Source: an uncultured Clostridium sp.
GTDB lineage: Bacteria; Bacillota; Clostridia; TANB77; CAG-508
Length of the DNA: 45,354 nt
Assembly: GCA_948470025.1 (NCBI GenBank)
Contig: CAOKNG010000007.1
Span: 1-45,354, forward strand
Reading direction: 5' to 3'
The translations under genes were made by a program, and so were the position numbers. The number at the start of each line of letters is the position of its first letter. The stretch's first letter is position 1. The notes under the pieces are model-generated. The model searched no databases. It worked only from the letters and a program-made list of their open reading frames with translations, and had not been told where the DNA came from. This document shows, piece after piece, positions 1 through 9,509 of this stretch.

Positions 1-1
1 A

Positions 2-871
2 GATTTGTCTAACTTGGATATATCTAATGTAGAAAATATGGCAACCATGTTTTTCAATTGTAGTAGCCTAGAGAGTATTGATTTATCAAACAAAAATGCT
101 AATAAGGTAACAACAGTATCACAAATATTTAGTGGATGTAGTTCTTTAAACAATGTAAATTTATCAAACTTAGACATCAGTAATGTAACTTCGTTAGAAA
201 GATTATTTAGTGGATGTGCTAACCTAACAAAAGTGGATATGTCAAACATAAATATTAACAATGTAACAAATATGTTTGCAATGTTTTATGAATGTAATAG
301 TCTAGTAGAATTAGACTTATTAAATGTTAATACAAGTAATGTAACAACAATGGATAGTGTGTTTCATAAATGTAGTAGTTTAACAGAATTAGACTTATCA
401 AGTTTTAACACAAACAAAGTAACAAACATGAATAATATGTTTGCGGGATGTAATAGCTTAACAGAATTAGATTTATCAACATTTGATACGAGTAATGTAA
501 CAACAATGGAGCTAATGTTTGCTAATTGTCAAAGCATAAAAAAATTAGATTTAAGAAATTTTAATACAAGTAAGGTTACTACTATGAACCGAATGTTTCA
601 ATACAATACTAATTTAACTAGCATAGATTTATCAAATTTTGATACAAGTAATGTGACAACTATGGAGCAAATGTTTTCAAACTGTACAGGATTAATCGAA
701 TTAGACTTATCAAGTTTTAACACAAACAAAGTGACAAATATGAAAAATATGTTTTTGAATGATGCAAATTTAGCTAGTATATATGTAGGAGCAGGTTGGA
801 CAACAGCAAATGTTACGTCAAATCAAGGTATGTTTTATGGCTGTAAAGCTACAGGGGTTACAATGAAATAG
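2..871 (+). CDS. BspA-type leucine-rich repeat surface protein, 5'-truncated
   Basis: The frame is open from the first bases of the window, so the N-terminus lies outside. The visible 289 or so residues are almost entirely tandem repeats of about 24 residues with the pattern LxELDLSxFNTSNVTxMxxMF and a Cys near each repeat end. This is the BspA-like (DUF285) repeat family of surface or secreted proteins in gut and oral bacteria, often linked to adhesion. The last repeat degenerates and the protein ends soon after (CKATGVTMK), with no sortase motif or C-terminal anchor visible. Anchor and signal peptide, if any, must be upstream. No in-frame CGG occurs. The family is clear; the ligand is unknown. 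Confidence 0.85.
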   Translation, partial: DLSNLDISNVENMATMFFNCSSLESIDLSNKNANKVTTVSQIFSGCSSLNNVNLSNLDISNVTSLERLFSGCANLTKVDMSNININNVTNMFAMFYECNSLVELDLLNVNTSNVTTMDSVFHKCSSLTELDLSSFNTNKVTNMNNMFAGCNSLTELDLSTFDTSNVTTMELMFANCQSIKKLDLRNFNTSKVTTMNRMFQYNTNLTSIDLSNFDTSNVTTMEQMFSNCTGLIELDLSSFNTNKVTNMKNMFLNDANLASIYVGAGWTTANVTSNQGMFYGCKATGVTMK

Positions 872-934
872 GGATAGAAAGATATTACAGAAAAGTGGCA
901 CTTTACAAAAAAATACACATATGATACAATAACA

Positions 935-971
935 AACGAAAAGAATATAATTATATTCTTTTCGTTATTTA
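935..971 (+). terminator. Rho-independent terminator after the BspA-like gene
   Basis: A perfect A/T-rich inverted repeat (AACGAAAAGAATAT paired with ATATTCTTTTCGTT) is followed by a short T-rich tail. It lies between the repeat-protein gene and dapF. Confidence 0.7.
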
Positions 972-994
972 ATACCTATTAGAAGGTGATGAAA

Positions 995-1837
995 ATGTTA
1001 AAATTTACAAAAATGCAAGGGCTAGGGAATGACTATGTCTATATGGACTGCACGAAAAGTGGAGTACCAGACAATGTTATTTCTCTAGCTCAATTTGTTA
1101 GTAACCGACATTTTGGGGTTGGTTCGGATGGTCTTATTTTAATTTGTGCAAGTGAAACTTGCGATTTTAAAATGAGAATGTTTAATGCGGATGGGTCAGA
1201 AGCCCAGATGTGTGGTAATGGAATAAGGTGTGTTGGAAAATTTGTCTATGACAAAGGTCTTACCAACAAAACAGAAATTACCGTAGAAACTTTGGCAGGA
1301 GTAAAAAGCTTACGTTTACAGGTACAAGATGGAAAAGTAACAAAAGTAAAAGTGGATATGGGAGAACCTATTTTAGAAGCAAGCCATATTCCAGTAATAG
1401 CAGCTAGTAGCCCTGTAACAGACTTAAAACTACAAGCAGAAGGAAAAGAATTTAAAGTTACTTGTGTATCCATGGGAAATCCACATGCAGTTACCATTGT
1501 AGAAAATGTGAAGGATCTTGATGTTAAAAAGTATGGAAGTAAATTAGAAGTAGATTCTCATTTTCCAGAAAAAGCCAATATTGAATTTGCAAAAGTAATT
1601 GACCGAAACACAATTGAAATGCGAGTATGGGAAAGAGGGTCTGGTGAAACGTTTGCCTGTGGAACAGGAGCATGTGCCACAGCAGTTTCTTGCCATCTAA
1701 ATGGCTTTACAGGTGAAGAAGTAACCGTAAAGTTATTAGGGGGAGATTTACACATACAATGGAATAAGGAAAATAATCATATTTATATGACAGGCCCTGC
1801 TGTTACAGTATTTGAGGGGGAATTGGAATACGATTGA
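995..1837 (+). CDS. dapF: Diaminopimelate epimerase
   Basis: DapF converts LL- to meso-diaminopimelate, for lysine and peptidoglycan synthesis in the cytoplasm. The N-terminal KMQGLGNDY motif is canonical. Both catalytic cysteines are present, in the MCGNGIRC motif and in the [11 protein letters not shown] motif near residue 215. Length, about 280 aa, is normal. ATG at 995 was chosen because AGAAGG at 981-986 gives 8-nt spacing; in-frame GTG/ATG codons at 986 and 989 overlap that site. No in-frame CGG occurs. It lies about 0.5 kb upstream of dapL, which makes its LL-DAP substrate, so the two genes encode consecutive steps although a minus-strand gene separates them. Confidence 0.95.
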   Translation: MLKFTKMQGLGNDYVYMDCTKSGVPDNVISLAQFVSNRHFGVGSDGLILICASETCDFKMRMFNADGSEAQMCGNGIRCVGKFVYDKGLTNKTEITVETLAGVKSLRLQVQDGKVTKVKVDMGEPILEASHIPVIAASSPVTDLKLQAEGKEFKVTCVSMGNPHAVTIVENVKDLDVKKYGSKLEVDSHFPEKANIEFAKVIDRNTIEMRVWERGSGETFACGTGACATAVSCHLNGFTGEEVTVKLLGGDLHIQWNKENNHIYMTGPAVTVFEGELEYD

Positions 1838-1893
1838 TAGCAAAAAAGGCAATAGATAAATTTGAAAAATAGATACAATTAGGAAAGAAAATA

Positions 1894-1937
1894 ATAAGTA
1901 AAAAAGAAAAGCGCAGGAGCAAAATTGCATTGCTCCC
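1894..1937 (-). terminator. Probable terminator of the minus-strand gene at 1947-2261
   Basis: GGAGCAA (1916-1922) pairs with TTGCTCC (1930-1936). On the minus strand it is followed by a T-rich run, complementary to the A-rich stretch at 1894-1910. It sits just past the stop of the minus-strand gene. Confidence 0.5.
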
Positions 1938-1946
1938 ACGAAGGTA

Positions 1947-2261
1947 TTATACTGAAATTGCGTCAAGCTCATCTAAGAGCTTATGAAACAACTCACCTAA
2001 GGCTACATCATCAAAAGGCGGTTCAGGCTGCGAATTACCTTTGTCTTCAGGCTTGCGTTCAGGATAAAACGTTGATTGCATTTCTTTTCGCAAATCTTCG
2101 TAATTTGCTACTTTTTGATGCAACAACTCCTTATTTGCATAAAGTAAATCAGATACAGTTGTTGCAATAGCTCTATGAATAGACCAGCCTTTGCCTTCGG
2201 CAGAATCGTAAATAATTATCCGTTGTTTTAGTGAGTTTTTTACTGCTTCAATGTCTGTCAT
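1947..2261 (-). CDS. Hypothetical protein, 104 aa, with a zero-frame CGG codon
   Basis: I do not recognise this family. The product is hydrophilic with no membrane segment and an acidic/Pro-rich middle (PEPPFDD). A good ribosome binding site (GAAGGGAG, about 6 nt before the ATG) supports it as real. Codon use is less AT-biased than its neighbours, with CGC, GAC and GCC codons, suggesting a different origin. Codon 14 is CGG (2222-2220 on the minus strand). A +1 shift there would hit TAA immediately after one glycine, so either CGG is read as arginine here or the gene is not expressed. It sits between dapF and dapL on the opposite strand. Confidence 0.6.
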   Translation of the reverse strand: MTDIEAVKNSLKQRIIIYDSAEGKGWSIHRAIATTVSDLLYANKELLHQKVANYEDLRKEMQSTFYPERKPEDKGNSQPEPPFDDVALGELFHKLLDELDAISV

Positions 2262-2377
2262 AATTGTCTCCCTTCTCTGCGTTTTCTATACTTATTATTA
2301 TAACAGATTACATAAAAAAATCAAGTGGGGCAAAATCCATTTTGCCCGAAAATATAAAAATAAAGGAGAATGATGAT

Positions 2378-3611
2378 ATGATAACCATTAATGAAAATTA
2401 TTTAAAATTACAAGATAGTTACCTTTTTTCAACCATTGCAAAAAAGGTAGCTAAGTTTACAAAAGAACATCCAGATAAAAAAGTGATTAAATTAGGAATT
2501 GGGGATGTAACCTTACCAATTGCTCCTGCCGTTGGAGAAGCCATTAAAAAAGCAACCGATGAAATGTTACAAAAAGAAACATTTCGTGGTTATGGACCAG
2601 AGCAAGGGTATGATTTTTTAAGAGAAAAAATTGCAACATATGATTATGAAACTTTAGGTGTAACCATTGAAAAAGACGAAATTTTTGTATCCGATGGTGC
2701 AAAATGTGATACAGGAAATATTGGAGAAATTTTTGGAACCGATAATGTGATAGCCATTACCGACCCAGTTTATCCAGTCTACCTAGACACCAACATCATG
2801 GCAGGAAGAACAGGAGACTATGATACAAAAACTGCCCAATTTGAAAAAGTAGTCTACTTACCAGCAACCGCAGAAAATAACTTTGTTCCAGAATTACCAA
2901 AAGGGAAAGTCGATATGATATATCTATGTTTCCCAAACAACCCAACCCGGAACCGTACTTACCAAACCAGAACTTGCCAAATGGGTAACCTATGCAAAAG
3001 AAAACAAAGCCATTATTCTATTTGATGGAGCCTATGAAGCATTTATTACCGAAGAAGGAGTACCACATAGTATCTACGAAATTGAAGGAGCAAAAGAGGT
3101 AGCAATCGAATTTCGAAGTTTTTCAAAAACAGCGGGATTTACAGGAGTAAGATGTGCCTATAGTGTAATTCCAAAAGAATTAAAAGCCTACACCAAAGAC
3201 GGAAAAGAAGTACCTTTAAACCAACTATGGAACCGTAGACAATGCACGAAATTTAATGGAGTACCATACATTACCCAAAGAGCAGCCGAAGCCATCTATT
3301 TCGAAGAAGGACAAAAACAAATAAAACAAAACATTGCCTACTACCAAGAAAATGCAAAATTAATAACAGAAGGACTACAACAAGCAGGCTATACTATATT
3401 CGGTGGCAAAAATGCCCCATATATCTGGTTAAAAGTACCACAAGGCTATACCTCATGGGAATTCTTCGATTACCTATTAGAAAACGCAAATGTAGTAGGA
3501 ACCCCAGGTTCCGGCTTTGGACCAAGCGGAGAAGGCTATTTCCGATTAACCGCATTCGGTTCAAGAGAAAATACGATAGAAGCAATGGAAAGAATTAAGA
3601 ATTTGAAATAG
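2378..3611 (+). CDS. dapL: LL-diaminopimelate aminotransferase (one +1 CGG recoding site)
   Basis: DapL is a PLP-dependent class I aminotransferase that converts tetrahydrodipicolinate directly to LL-DAP. ATG at 2378 follows AAAGGAG. The zero frame reads to codon 190 within PNNPT, then meets CGG (2948-2950). Skipping one base gives GGA and restores the conserved PNNPTGTVL motif. The second half carries the PLP lysine in [12 protein letters not shown] and runs to TAG at 3611. The composite is 410 aa, the normal DapL length. Without the shift the product would stop at about 3025 and lack the PLP lysine. It complements dapF upstream. The function is secure; the recoding is inferred from motif continuity. 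Confidence 0.93.
2948..2951 (+). other. +1 recoding site CGGA in dapL
   Basis: In-frame codons are ACC CGG. Reading CGGA as glycine restores PNNPTG-TVL. The preceding codon is ACC. Confidence 0.9.
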
Positions 3612-3621
3612 GATGTGACAA

Positions 3622-3687
3622 AATTATTTTTATGTACAAAAATAAAACTTAAATTTTAAAAGTTATTTTTGTATATAAAAATAACTT
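3622..3687. repeat. Two near-identical 24-27 bp palindromes upstream of the ATPase gene
   Basis: Copies at about 3622-3650 and 3661-3687 share the pattern TTATTTTT-RTRTAYA-AAAATAA, each close to a perfect palindrome. The second copy touches the -35 hexamer of the promoter at 3686. They could be operator sites, or hairpins ending the dapL transcript. Confidence 0.55.
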
Positions 3688-3714
3688 GACATTTATCACA
3701 TAAAGCACTATAAT
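3686..3714 (+). promoter_or_regulatory. SigmaA-type promoter for the ATPase gene
   Basis: A consensus TTGACA (3686-3691) and TATAAT (3709-3714) are separated by 17 bp. Confidence 0.85.
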
Positions 3715-3731
3715 AAAAATAGGTGAAGAAT

Positions 3732-4928
3732 ATGTTAAAAAGAGAAAAATACTTAAGTAAAATAAGAAGTTTTTATGATAGTGATTTAGTTAAGATATTA
3801 GTGGGAATTCGTAGATGTGGAAAATCTGTTATTTTAGAGCAAATCATAGAAGAACTAAAACAAAAAAATATTGATGAGGAGCATATTATATATGTAAATT
3901 TTGAATTTATTGAATTTGAACAACTAACAGATTACAAAGCTCTAAACCAATATATAAAAGAAAGAATAAAAGATGACCAGATGTATTATTTGTTTTTTGA
4001 TGAAATACAAAATGTAGAATGCTTTGAAAAAGTAGTTAACTCACTAAGAGCATCAAAACAAACAAGTATCTTTATTACTGGTTCTAATAGTAGACTTTTA
4101 TCAGAGGAACTTTCTACGGTACTATCTGGAAGATATGTTAGCTTTCCCATTAACCCATTATCCTATAAGGAAGTATTAGAACTATTAGGAAAAGAAAAAT
4201 CAACAGATGAAATATTTCAAGAATATATGAAATGGGGAGGATTACCAAATCGATTTGAATTTCAAAAAGAAGAAGCGGTTAAGAATTATTTATATGGTGT
4301 GTTTGATTCGATTATATTAAGAGATGTAGTAGAAAGGCTAAAAATTAGAGATACGGCATTGTTTAATTTAATTTTACAATATATTATTGATACAATAGGA
4401 AGAGAGTTTTCTGCAGAAAATATGATGAACTTTTTAAAAAATGAGGGCAGAGAAGTTTCAACCTTAACAATATATTCATATTTAGATGCACTTTGCAAAG
4501 CATTACTGCTACGAAAAGTTTATAGGTACGATATTCATGGAAAAGCAATATTAAAAACGTTAAATAAATATTATGTTACAGATTTAGGAATTGCACAAAT
4601 AAAAAATCATAATACACAAATGGATGCCTCTTATGCCATAGAAAACATTGTATATAATGAATTAATGGTAAAAGGATATGATGTATATACTGGTAAAACA
4701 AAAAAGGGAGAAATTGATTTTGTAGCAACAAAGCCAGACAAAAAGATTTATATTCAAGTAGCCTTTAGTATTCCAAATGAGGATACGAAAAATAGAGAAT
4801 TTGGAGCTTATAAAGAGATAAAAGATAATTATCCAAAATATGTAATAACATTAGACAAATTGAAATACGAGTATGAGGGAATCCAACATGTTAATTTAAT
4901 CGAATTTCTATTAGATGATAATTTCTAG
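3732..4928 (+). CDS. AAA+ ATPase of the DUF4143 family
   Basis: This is a P-loop ATPase with an N-terminal Walker A in GIRRCGKSV (about residue 25), a Walker B-like FDEIQN (about residue 89) and a sensor-like TGSNSRLLS. The C-terminal half matches the DUF4143/PD-(D/E)XK-like region, with KKGEIDFVA near residue 335. Such proteins are common single-gene cargo in gut Firmicutes and Bacteroidetes; their substrate is not established. ATG at 3732 follows AGGTGA; GTG at 3723 in the same frame is the alternative. No in-frame CGG occurs. It has its own strong promoter and palindromic repeats upstream. Confidence 0.85.
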   Translation: MLKREKYLSKIRSFYDSDLVKILVGIRRCGKSVILEQIIEELKQKNIDEEHIIYVNFEFIEFEQLTDYKALNQYIKERIKDDQMYYLFFDEIQNVECFEKVVNSLRASKQTSIFITGSNSRLLSEELSTVLSGRYVSFPINPLSYKEVLELLGKEKSTDEIFQEYMKWGGLPNRFEFQKEEAVKNYLYGVFDSIILRDVVERLKIRDTALFNLILQYIIDTIGREFSAENMMNFLKNEGREVSTLTIYSYLDALCKALLLRKVYRYDIHGKAILKTLNKYYVTDLGIAQIKNHNTQMDASYAIENIVYNELMVKGYDVYTGKTKKGEIDFVATKPDKKIYIQVAFSIPNEDTKNREFGAYKEIKDNYPKYVITLDKLKYEYEGIQHVNLIEFLLDDNF

Positions 4929-4957
4929 GTAAAATAGCCCACAAAGGCAGACAAGAA

Positions 4958-4977
4958 AGCCCCTTTAACAAGGGGGC
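4958..4977 (+). terminator. GC-rich hairpin after the ATPase gene
   Basis: AGCCCC pairs with GGGGCT across a 9-nt loop, 30 bp past the stop codon. There is no U-tract, so its role as a terminator is uncertain. Confidence 0.35.
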
Positions 4978-5028
4978 TGGCGCCGATAGGCGACTGGGGG
5001 TCCTTAAAATTCACATAAAATTTACAAA

Positions 5029-5069
5029 AGTACAAGGGAAATTGGTTGACATTTCCCCTGTACTTTTTA
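5029..5069 (+). terminator. Hairpin with T-run overlapping the exporter promoter
   Basis: AGTACA-A-GGGAAAT pairs with ATTTCCC-C-TGTACT and is followed by TTTTT. The 3' arm overlaps the spacer of the promoter at 5046-5075, so one segment may end upstream transcription and start the exporter operon. Confidence 0.6.
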
Positions 5070-5075
5070 TATAAT
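5046..5075 (+). promoter_or_regulatory. SigmaA-type promoter of the ABC exporter operon
   Basis: TTGACA (5046-5051) and TATAAT (5070-5075) with an 18-bp spacer, 28 bp before the first ABC gene's start codon. Confidence 0.75.
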
Positions 5076-5102
5076 ATACCATTACAAGGAAAGGAGAAAA
5101 CA

Positions 5103-7198
5103 ATGTTAAAACTACTAAAAAATCTAAAAAAGACATGGGTATCTGTTGTTATAATTGTAATTTTACTATGTGTGCAAGCATGGGCAGATTTAACCCTGCC
5201 AGATTATACATCAAAAATTGTAAACACGGGAATTCAGGCAGGAGGAATTGAAAATGTTTCGCCAGATGAAATTCGTGTATCAAGTATGGAAGATTTATTG
5301 ATGTTTACAAACAATAAGGAAGAGATTTTACAAAATTATACGAAAGAAGATAACATGTATAAGCTAAAAAACATTACGAAACAAGAAAGAAAAAACTTAG
5401 ATGCAATCATGGCAAGACCAATTGTGATAGCTTGTATGCTAACACAAGATGATGCGCAAAACATGTCAGAAGAAGAAGCCATTCGTTTTGCAGATACAAT
5501 GAACCAAACGATAGACGAAACATTAGGAACAATGGTAGAACAAGCAGCTATTTCTTTAGTAAAAGAAATATATAAAGCCAATGGAGTTGATACAGACGCC
5601 ATTCAAAACCGCTATATTATAAAAATTGGTCTACAAATGCTAGGAGTTGCACTCATTAGTATGATTTCAGCAATTAGCATTATGTTTTTATCTTCAAGAG
5701 TAGCTGCTATGTTAGGAAAAACCTTACGAGATAAAGTATTTAAAAAAGTACTTGGGTTTTCACGGAGAAGAATTTAGCAACTTTTCGACCGCTTCTTTAA
5801 TCACTCGTAGCACCAATGATATTCAACAAATTCAAATGCTAATCTCGATGTTATTCCGAGTGGTGGTATATGCACCCATTATGGGAATTGGAGGCTTTTT
5901 AAGAGTACTTGCCAACAGCAATACCTCAATGGCATGGATTATTGGTCTTGCTATTCTAGGAGTAGTTGGTGTTGTATTAATCTTATTCATCATAGCAATG
6001 CCAAGGTTTAAAAAACTACAAGATTTAATCGATAAACTAAACTTAGTGTCTCGTGAAATTTTAACAGGGTTACCAGTTATTCGTGCCTTCCACACAGAAA
6101 AAAGAGAAGAAGCACGTTTTGAAAATGCAAACAAAGAATTAATGAAAAGTTATGTATTCGTAAACCGTGCAATGAGCATGATGATGCCAAGTTTAATGTT
6201 TATTATGAATGGCATTATGCTTCTTATTATTTGGGTAGGAGGACATAGTGTAGAGGAAGGAATTATACAAGTAGGAGACATGATGGCATTTATTCAATAC
6301 ACCATGCAAATTATTATGAGTTTCCTAATGATTTCCATGATTTCGATTATGCTACCACGAGCAGGAGTATCGGCCAAACGTATTAATGAAGTATTAGAAA
6401 CCACACCAAGAATTACAGACCCAGAGCAAGCACAAACATTTGATGAAACCAAAAAAGGACTTGTAGAATTCAAAAATGTATCTTTCCGTTATCCAGATGC
6501 AGACTCGGAATGTGTAACCGATATTAACTTTACTGCAAAACCTGGAGAAACAACAGCAATTATTGGAAGCACTGGCTCCCGGAAAATCAACCATCGTAAA
6601 CTTAATTCCACGTTTTTATGATGTAACAGGAGGAGAACTTCTTATAGATGGTGTAAATATTAAGAAAGTACCACAAAAGGAATTAAGAGCAAAAATTGGG
6701 TTTGTGCCACAAAAAGGAATGCTATTTTCTGGTACCATTGCATCAAACATAAAATATGGAAAACCAAGTATTACAGAGGAACAAATGGAATTAGCAGCTA
6801 GAGTTGCACAAGCAGAGGAATTTATTAAAACCAAAGAAGAACAATACCTTTCCCCAATTTCACAAGGGGGAACCAATGTATCGGGTGGGCAAAAACAACG
6901 TTTATCCATTGCAAGAGCAATTGCCATCGACCCAGAAATCTTTGTATTTGACGATAGTTTTTCAGCACTGGATTTAAAAACCGATGCGGCTTTACGTGCT
7001 GCCCTTGCCAAAGAAACGAAAAACAAAACTGTAATTATTGTAGCACAACGTATTAGTACCATTTTAAATGCAGACCAAATTATTGTACTAGAAGAAGGAA
7101 AAATGGTAGGAATTGGAACCCATGAAGAACTAATGAAATCTTGTGAAGAATATCGAGAAATTGCACTATCACAACTTGGGGAGGAGGAATTAGAATAA
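5103..7198 (+). CDS. ABC exporter subunit A, permease-ATPase fusion (two +1 CGG sites)
   Basis: This is one half of a heterodimeric type IV ABC exporter of the BmrC/TM287 kind. The N-terminal permease opens with a membrane helix and has a large insertion between TM1 and TM2; the C-terminal NBD has signature VSGGQKQ and Walker B FVFDD. The catalytic Glu is Asp, typical of the degenerate ATPase site in heterodimers. Start is ATG 5103 after AAGGAG. Two breaks occur: CGGA at 5763 (restores GFSGEEFSNF) and CGGA at 6580, inside Walker A (restores GSTGSGKST). The composite is 697 aa. TAATG overlaps the start of subunit B. The substrate, probably drug or lipid, is inferred from the family only. Confidence 0.9.
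5763..5766 (+). other. +1 recoding site CGGA (1) in ABC subunit A
   Basis: TCA CGG in frame. CGGA as Gly restores LGFSGEEFSNF. The zero frame ends at TAG within five codons. Confidence 0.88.
6580..6583 (+). other. +1 recoding site CGGA (2) in ABC subunit A, inside Walker A
   Basis: TCC CGG in frame. CGGA as Gly restores the P-loop GSTGSGKST; without the shift the motif is destroyed. Confidence 0.92.
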
Positions 7199-9059
7199 TG
7201 GCAAAAACAAATATGAAACAAAAACCGAGAATGATGGGTCCAGGAGCTGGAATGGCACCAGCGGAAAAAGCAAAAGATTTTAAAGGCACTACCAAGAAAT
7301 TAGTAAAAGACTATTTGGCAAGTTATAAAATAGCCATAGCCATTGTACTAATTTTCGCCGTAGGAAGTACCATTTTTACAATTGTAGGCCCAAAAATATT
7401 AGGAAATGCAACCACCGAAATATATAATGGAATAATTGGCAAATTATCGGGTATGGCAGGAATTGATTTTGGGAAAATTGCCACTATTTTATTAACACTT
7501 CTTGGGCTATATATCATTAGTGCCATATTTTCCTTTATACAAGGGTTTGTTATGACTGGTGTATCACAAAAAATTACCTACAAACTAAGAAATGATATTG
7601 CCACCAAAATTGGTCGAATGCCAATGCACTATTTTGACAAAAAAACACATGGAGAGGTATTATCCATCATCACCAATGATATTGATACCGTCAGCCAAAA
7701 CTTAAACCAAAGTATCACTCAAATTATTACCTCCATTTGTACCATTATTGGAATTTTAATTATGATGTTTTCCATTAGTTGGTCAATGACCGTAATTTCG
7801 CTCTTTATTCTACCAATTACGGTTGTAATTGTAAAAGTAGTGGTAGGAAAATCACAGAAATACTTTTCTTCCCAACAAGAATACTTAGGGCATGTAAACC
7901 GGTCAGGTAGAAGAAATTTATGGAGGGCACACGATTGTAAAAGCCTTTAATGGGGAAGAAGAGGCCCTAAAAGAATTTGAAAAAGCAAATGATACCTTAT
8001 ACCATTCCGCATGGAAATCCCAATTTTTATCAGGATTAATACATCCTGTCATGAATTTTGTGGGAAATGTAGGATATGTTGCAGTGGCGATTTTGCGGAG
8101 GGTATCTTGCCATCAAAGGAAGAATTACAGTAGGAAATATTCAATCCTTTATCCAATACAATAAGCAATTTACTCAGCCAATTAACCAAATTGCACAAGT
8201 ATCTAGTATGCTACAATCTATGGTAGCAGCGGCAGAAAGAGTATTTCTATTCTTAGAAGAACCAGAAGAAATACAAAACCTTCCAAATGCTACAAAAGTA
8301 GAAGGACTAAAAGGAAATGTTACCTTCGATCATGTCGAATTTGGTTATGATGAAGATAAAACCATTATTAATGATTTTAATGCTACAATTAAAGAGGGGC
8401 AAAAGGTTGCCATAGTAGGGCCAACAGGAGCAGGAAAAACGACAATGGTAAAACTATTAATGCGATTTTATGATGTAACAAAAGGAGCCATTTTAATTGA
8501 CGGGCATAATATAAAAGATTTTAACCGAGGAGAACTTCGTAAAATGTTTGGAATGGTATTACAAGATACGTGGCTATTTAGTGGAACCATTAAAGATAAC
8601 ATCAAATATGGAAACCCACAAGCCACAGATAACGAAGTAATAGAAGCTGCCAAAGCAGCCCATGTACACCACTTCATAAAAACCCTTCCAAAATCGTATG
8701 ATATGGTAATTGGAGAAGAATCCTCAAATATTTCAGCAGGACAAAAGCAACTAATGACTATTGCAAGAGTCATTCTAACAGACCCAAAAATTCTAATTTT
8801 AGACGAAGCCACAAGCTCCATAGACACAAGAACCGAAGGACAAATACAAGCAGCCATGGACAACTTAATGAAAGGCAGAACCAGTTTTATTATTGCTCAC
8901 CGTCTATCCACCATCAAAAATGCAGACTTAATTTTAGTAATGGACCATGGGGACATTGTAGAACAAGGAACCCATAAGGAATTATTGCAAAAAGAAGATG
9001 GATTTTATAAAAAATTGTATGACTCACAATTTGAGGAATGTGAGGATGAGATTGAATAA
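7198..9059 (+). CDS. ABC exporter subunit B, permease-ATPase fusion (two +1 CGG sites)
   Basis: This is the partner of the preceding gene, with a one-base overlap (TAATG). It has an N-terminal cytoplasmic stretch, six predicted membrane helices and a C-terminal NBD. The NBD has Walker A GPTGAGKTT, an atypical signature SAGQKQ and a canonical Walker B with Glu (LILDEATSSID). The catalytically competent Walker B is therefore here and the degenerate one is in subunit A. CGGT at 7900 restores the HVNGQVEEIYGGHTIVKAFNG region, and CGGA at 8096 restores AVAILGGYLAIKG. Only about 65 codons separate the two sites, and that stretch is read in a third frame. The composite is 619 aa, normal for the family. 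Confidence 0.9.
7900..7903 (+). other. +1 recoding site CGGT (1) in ABC subunit B
   Basis: AAC CGG in frame. CGGT as Gly restores HVNGQVEE and leads into the GGHTIVKAFNG segment conserved in ABC exporters. Confidence 0.9.
8096..8099 (+). other. +1 recoding site CGGA (2) in ABC subunit B
   Basis: TTG CGG in frame. CGGA as Gly restores ILGGYLAIKG before the last permease helix. Confidence 0.88.
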
Positions 9060-9060
9060 G

Positions 9061-9089
9061 TTGCAATATTATACAGAATGTAGTATAAT
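9061..9089 (+). promoter_or_regulatory. SigmaA-type promoter for the small membrane ORF
   Basis: TTGCAA (9061-9066) and TATAAT (9084-9089) with a 17-bp spacer, directly after the exporter stop. Confidence 0.7.
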
Positions 9090-9141
9090 TAGCGTGTGAA
9101 ATAGTAAATTGTAAAACTTATACTCTAGAAAGGAAATGTAT

Positions 9142-9390
9142 ATGAAAAAATTTAATGTAGACAAAAATGCAATGCGGAAGGCATGCATAATAGTTGGTAA
9201 TAAGTACTGGAATAAAAAGAATATTCAACAGTTGTTTTTCCTTTTAGTAATGCAACCTCTTTATAATATTTTAAAATATGGGAAATTAGAGGAAGGGGTA
9301 GCATGGGCTATAACTAACTTAACAGTATTGACATTGATAAGTATAGGACTAACAAAAGAATACTATGAATTATTCAAAAACGGAGAATAA
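9142..9390 (+). CDS. Small hypothetical membrane protein with a zero-frame CGG codon
   Basis: The product is 82 aa with two hydrophobic stretches (around QQLFFLLVMQPLYN and TNLTVLTLISIGL), so probably a small membrane protein; I do not recognise the family. It has its own promoter, AGAAAGGA 7-8 nt before ATG 9142 (ATG 9136 is an alternative) and a terminator, so it looks real. Codon 12 is CGG (9175-9177). A +1 shift there would give only Gly-Arg-His-Ala and then stop, so full-length protein needs CGG read in the zero frame. It is one of only three genes here with that property, and may be a natural readout of CGG decoding or a gene acquired recently. Confidence 0.6.
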   Translation: MKKFNVDKNAMRKACIIVGNKYWNKKNIQQLFFLLVMQPLYNILKYGKLEEGVAWAITNLTVLTLISIGLTKEYYELFKNGE

Positions 9391-9397
9391 GTAAGAA

Positions 9398-9431
9398 GTG
9401 AGACTGGCGATGCTAGTCTCGCTTCGATTTT
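9398..9431 (+). terminator. Terminator after the small membrane ORF
   Basis: GAGACT (9400-9405) pairs with AGTCTC (9415-9420), followed by a T-rich tail ending at 9431. Confidence 0.55.
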
Positions 9432-9509
9432 TACAGTAATTTTGAAAATAGGAATGTTTACTTTTTGGAAAATAAGAGTTATGATAGAAACAGAAAAGGA
9501 GAAAGCGAA

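Noticed and set aside
5..840. Tandem 72-bp-like periodicity at the left edge as a CRISPR or satellite repeat
   Set aside because: The periodicity is the coding repeat of a BspA-type LRR protein; codons vary while the protein pattern is kept.
1246..1755. Minus-strand ORFs opposite dapF and similar ORFs opposite adhE, aspS and RNase J
   Set aside because: They overlap strongly conserved genes, lack ribosome binding sites and have no recognisable domains.
2948..6583. A CCGG or CCWGG methylation motif as the cause of the extra C
   Set aside because: The flanking bases vary (TCACGG, AACCGG, TTGCGG, CTTCGG, GGACGG); only CGG in frame is constant.
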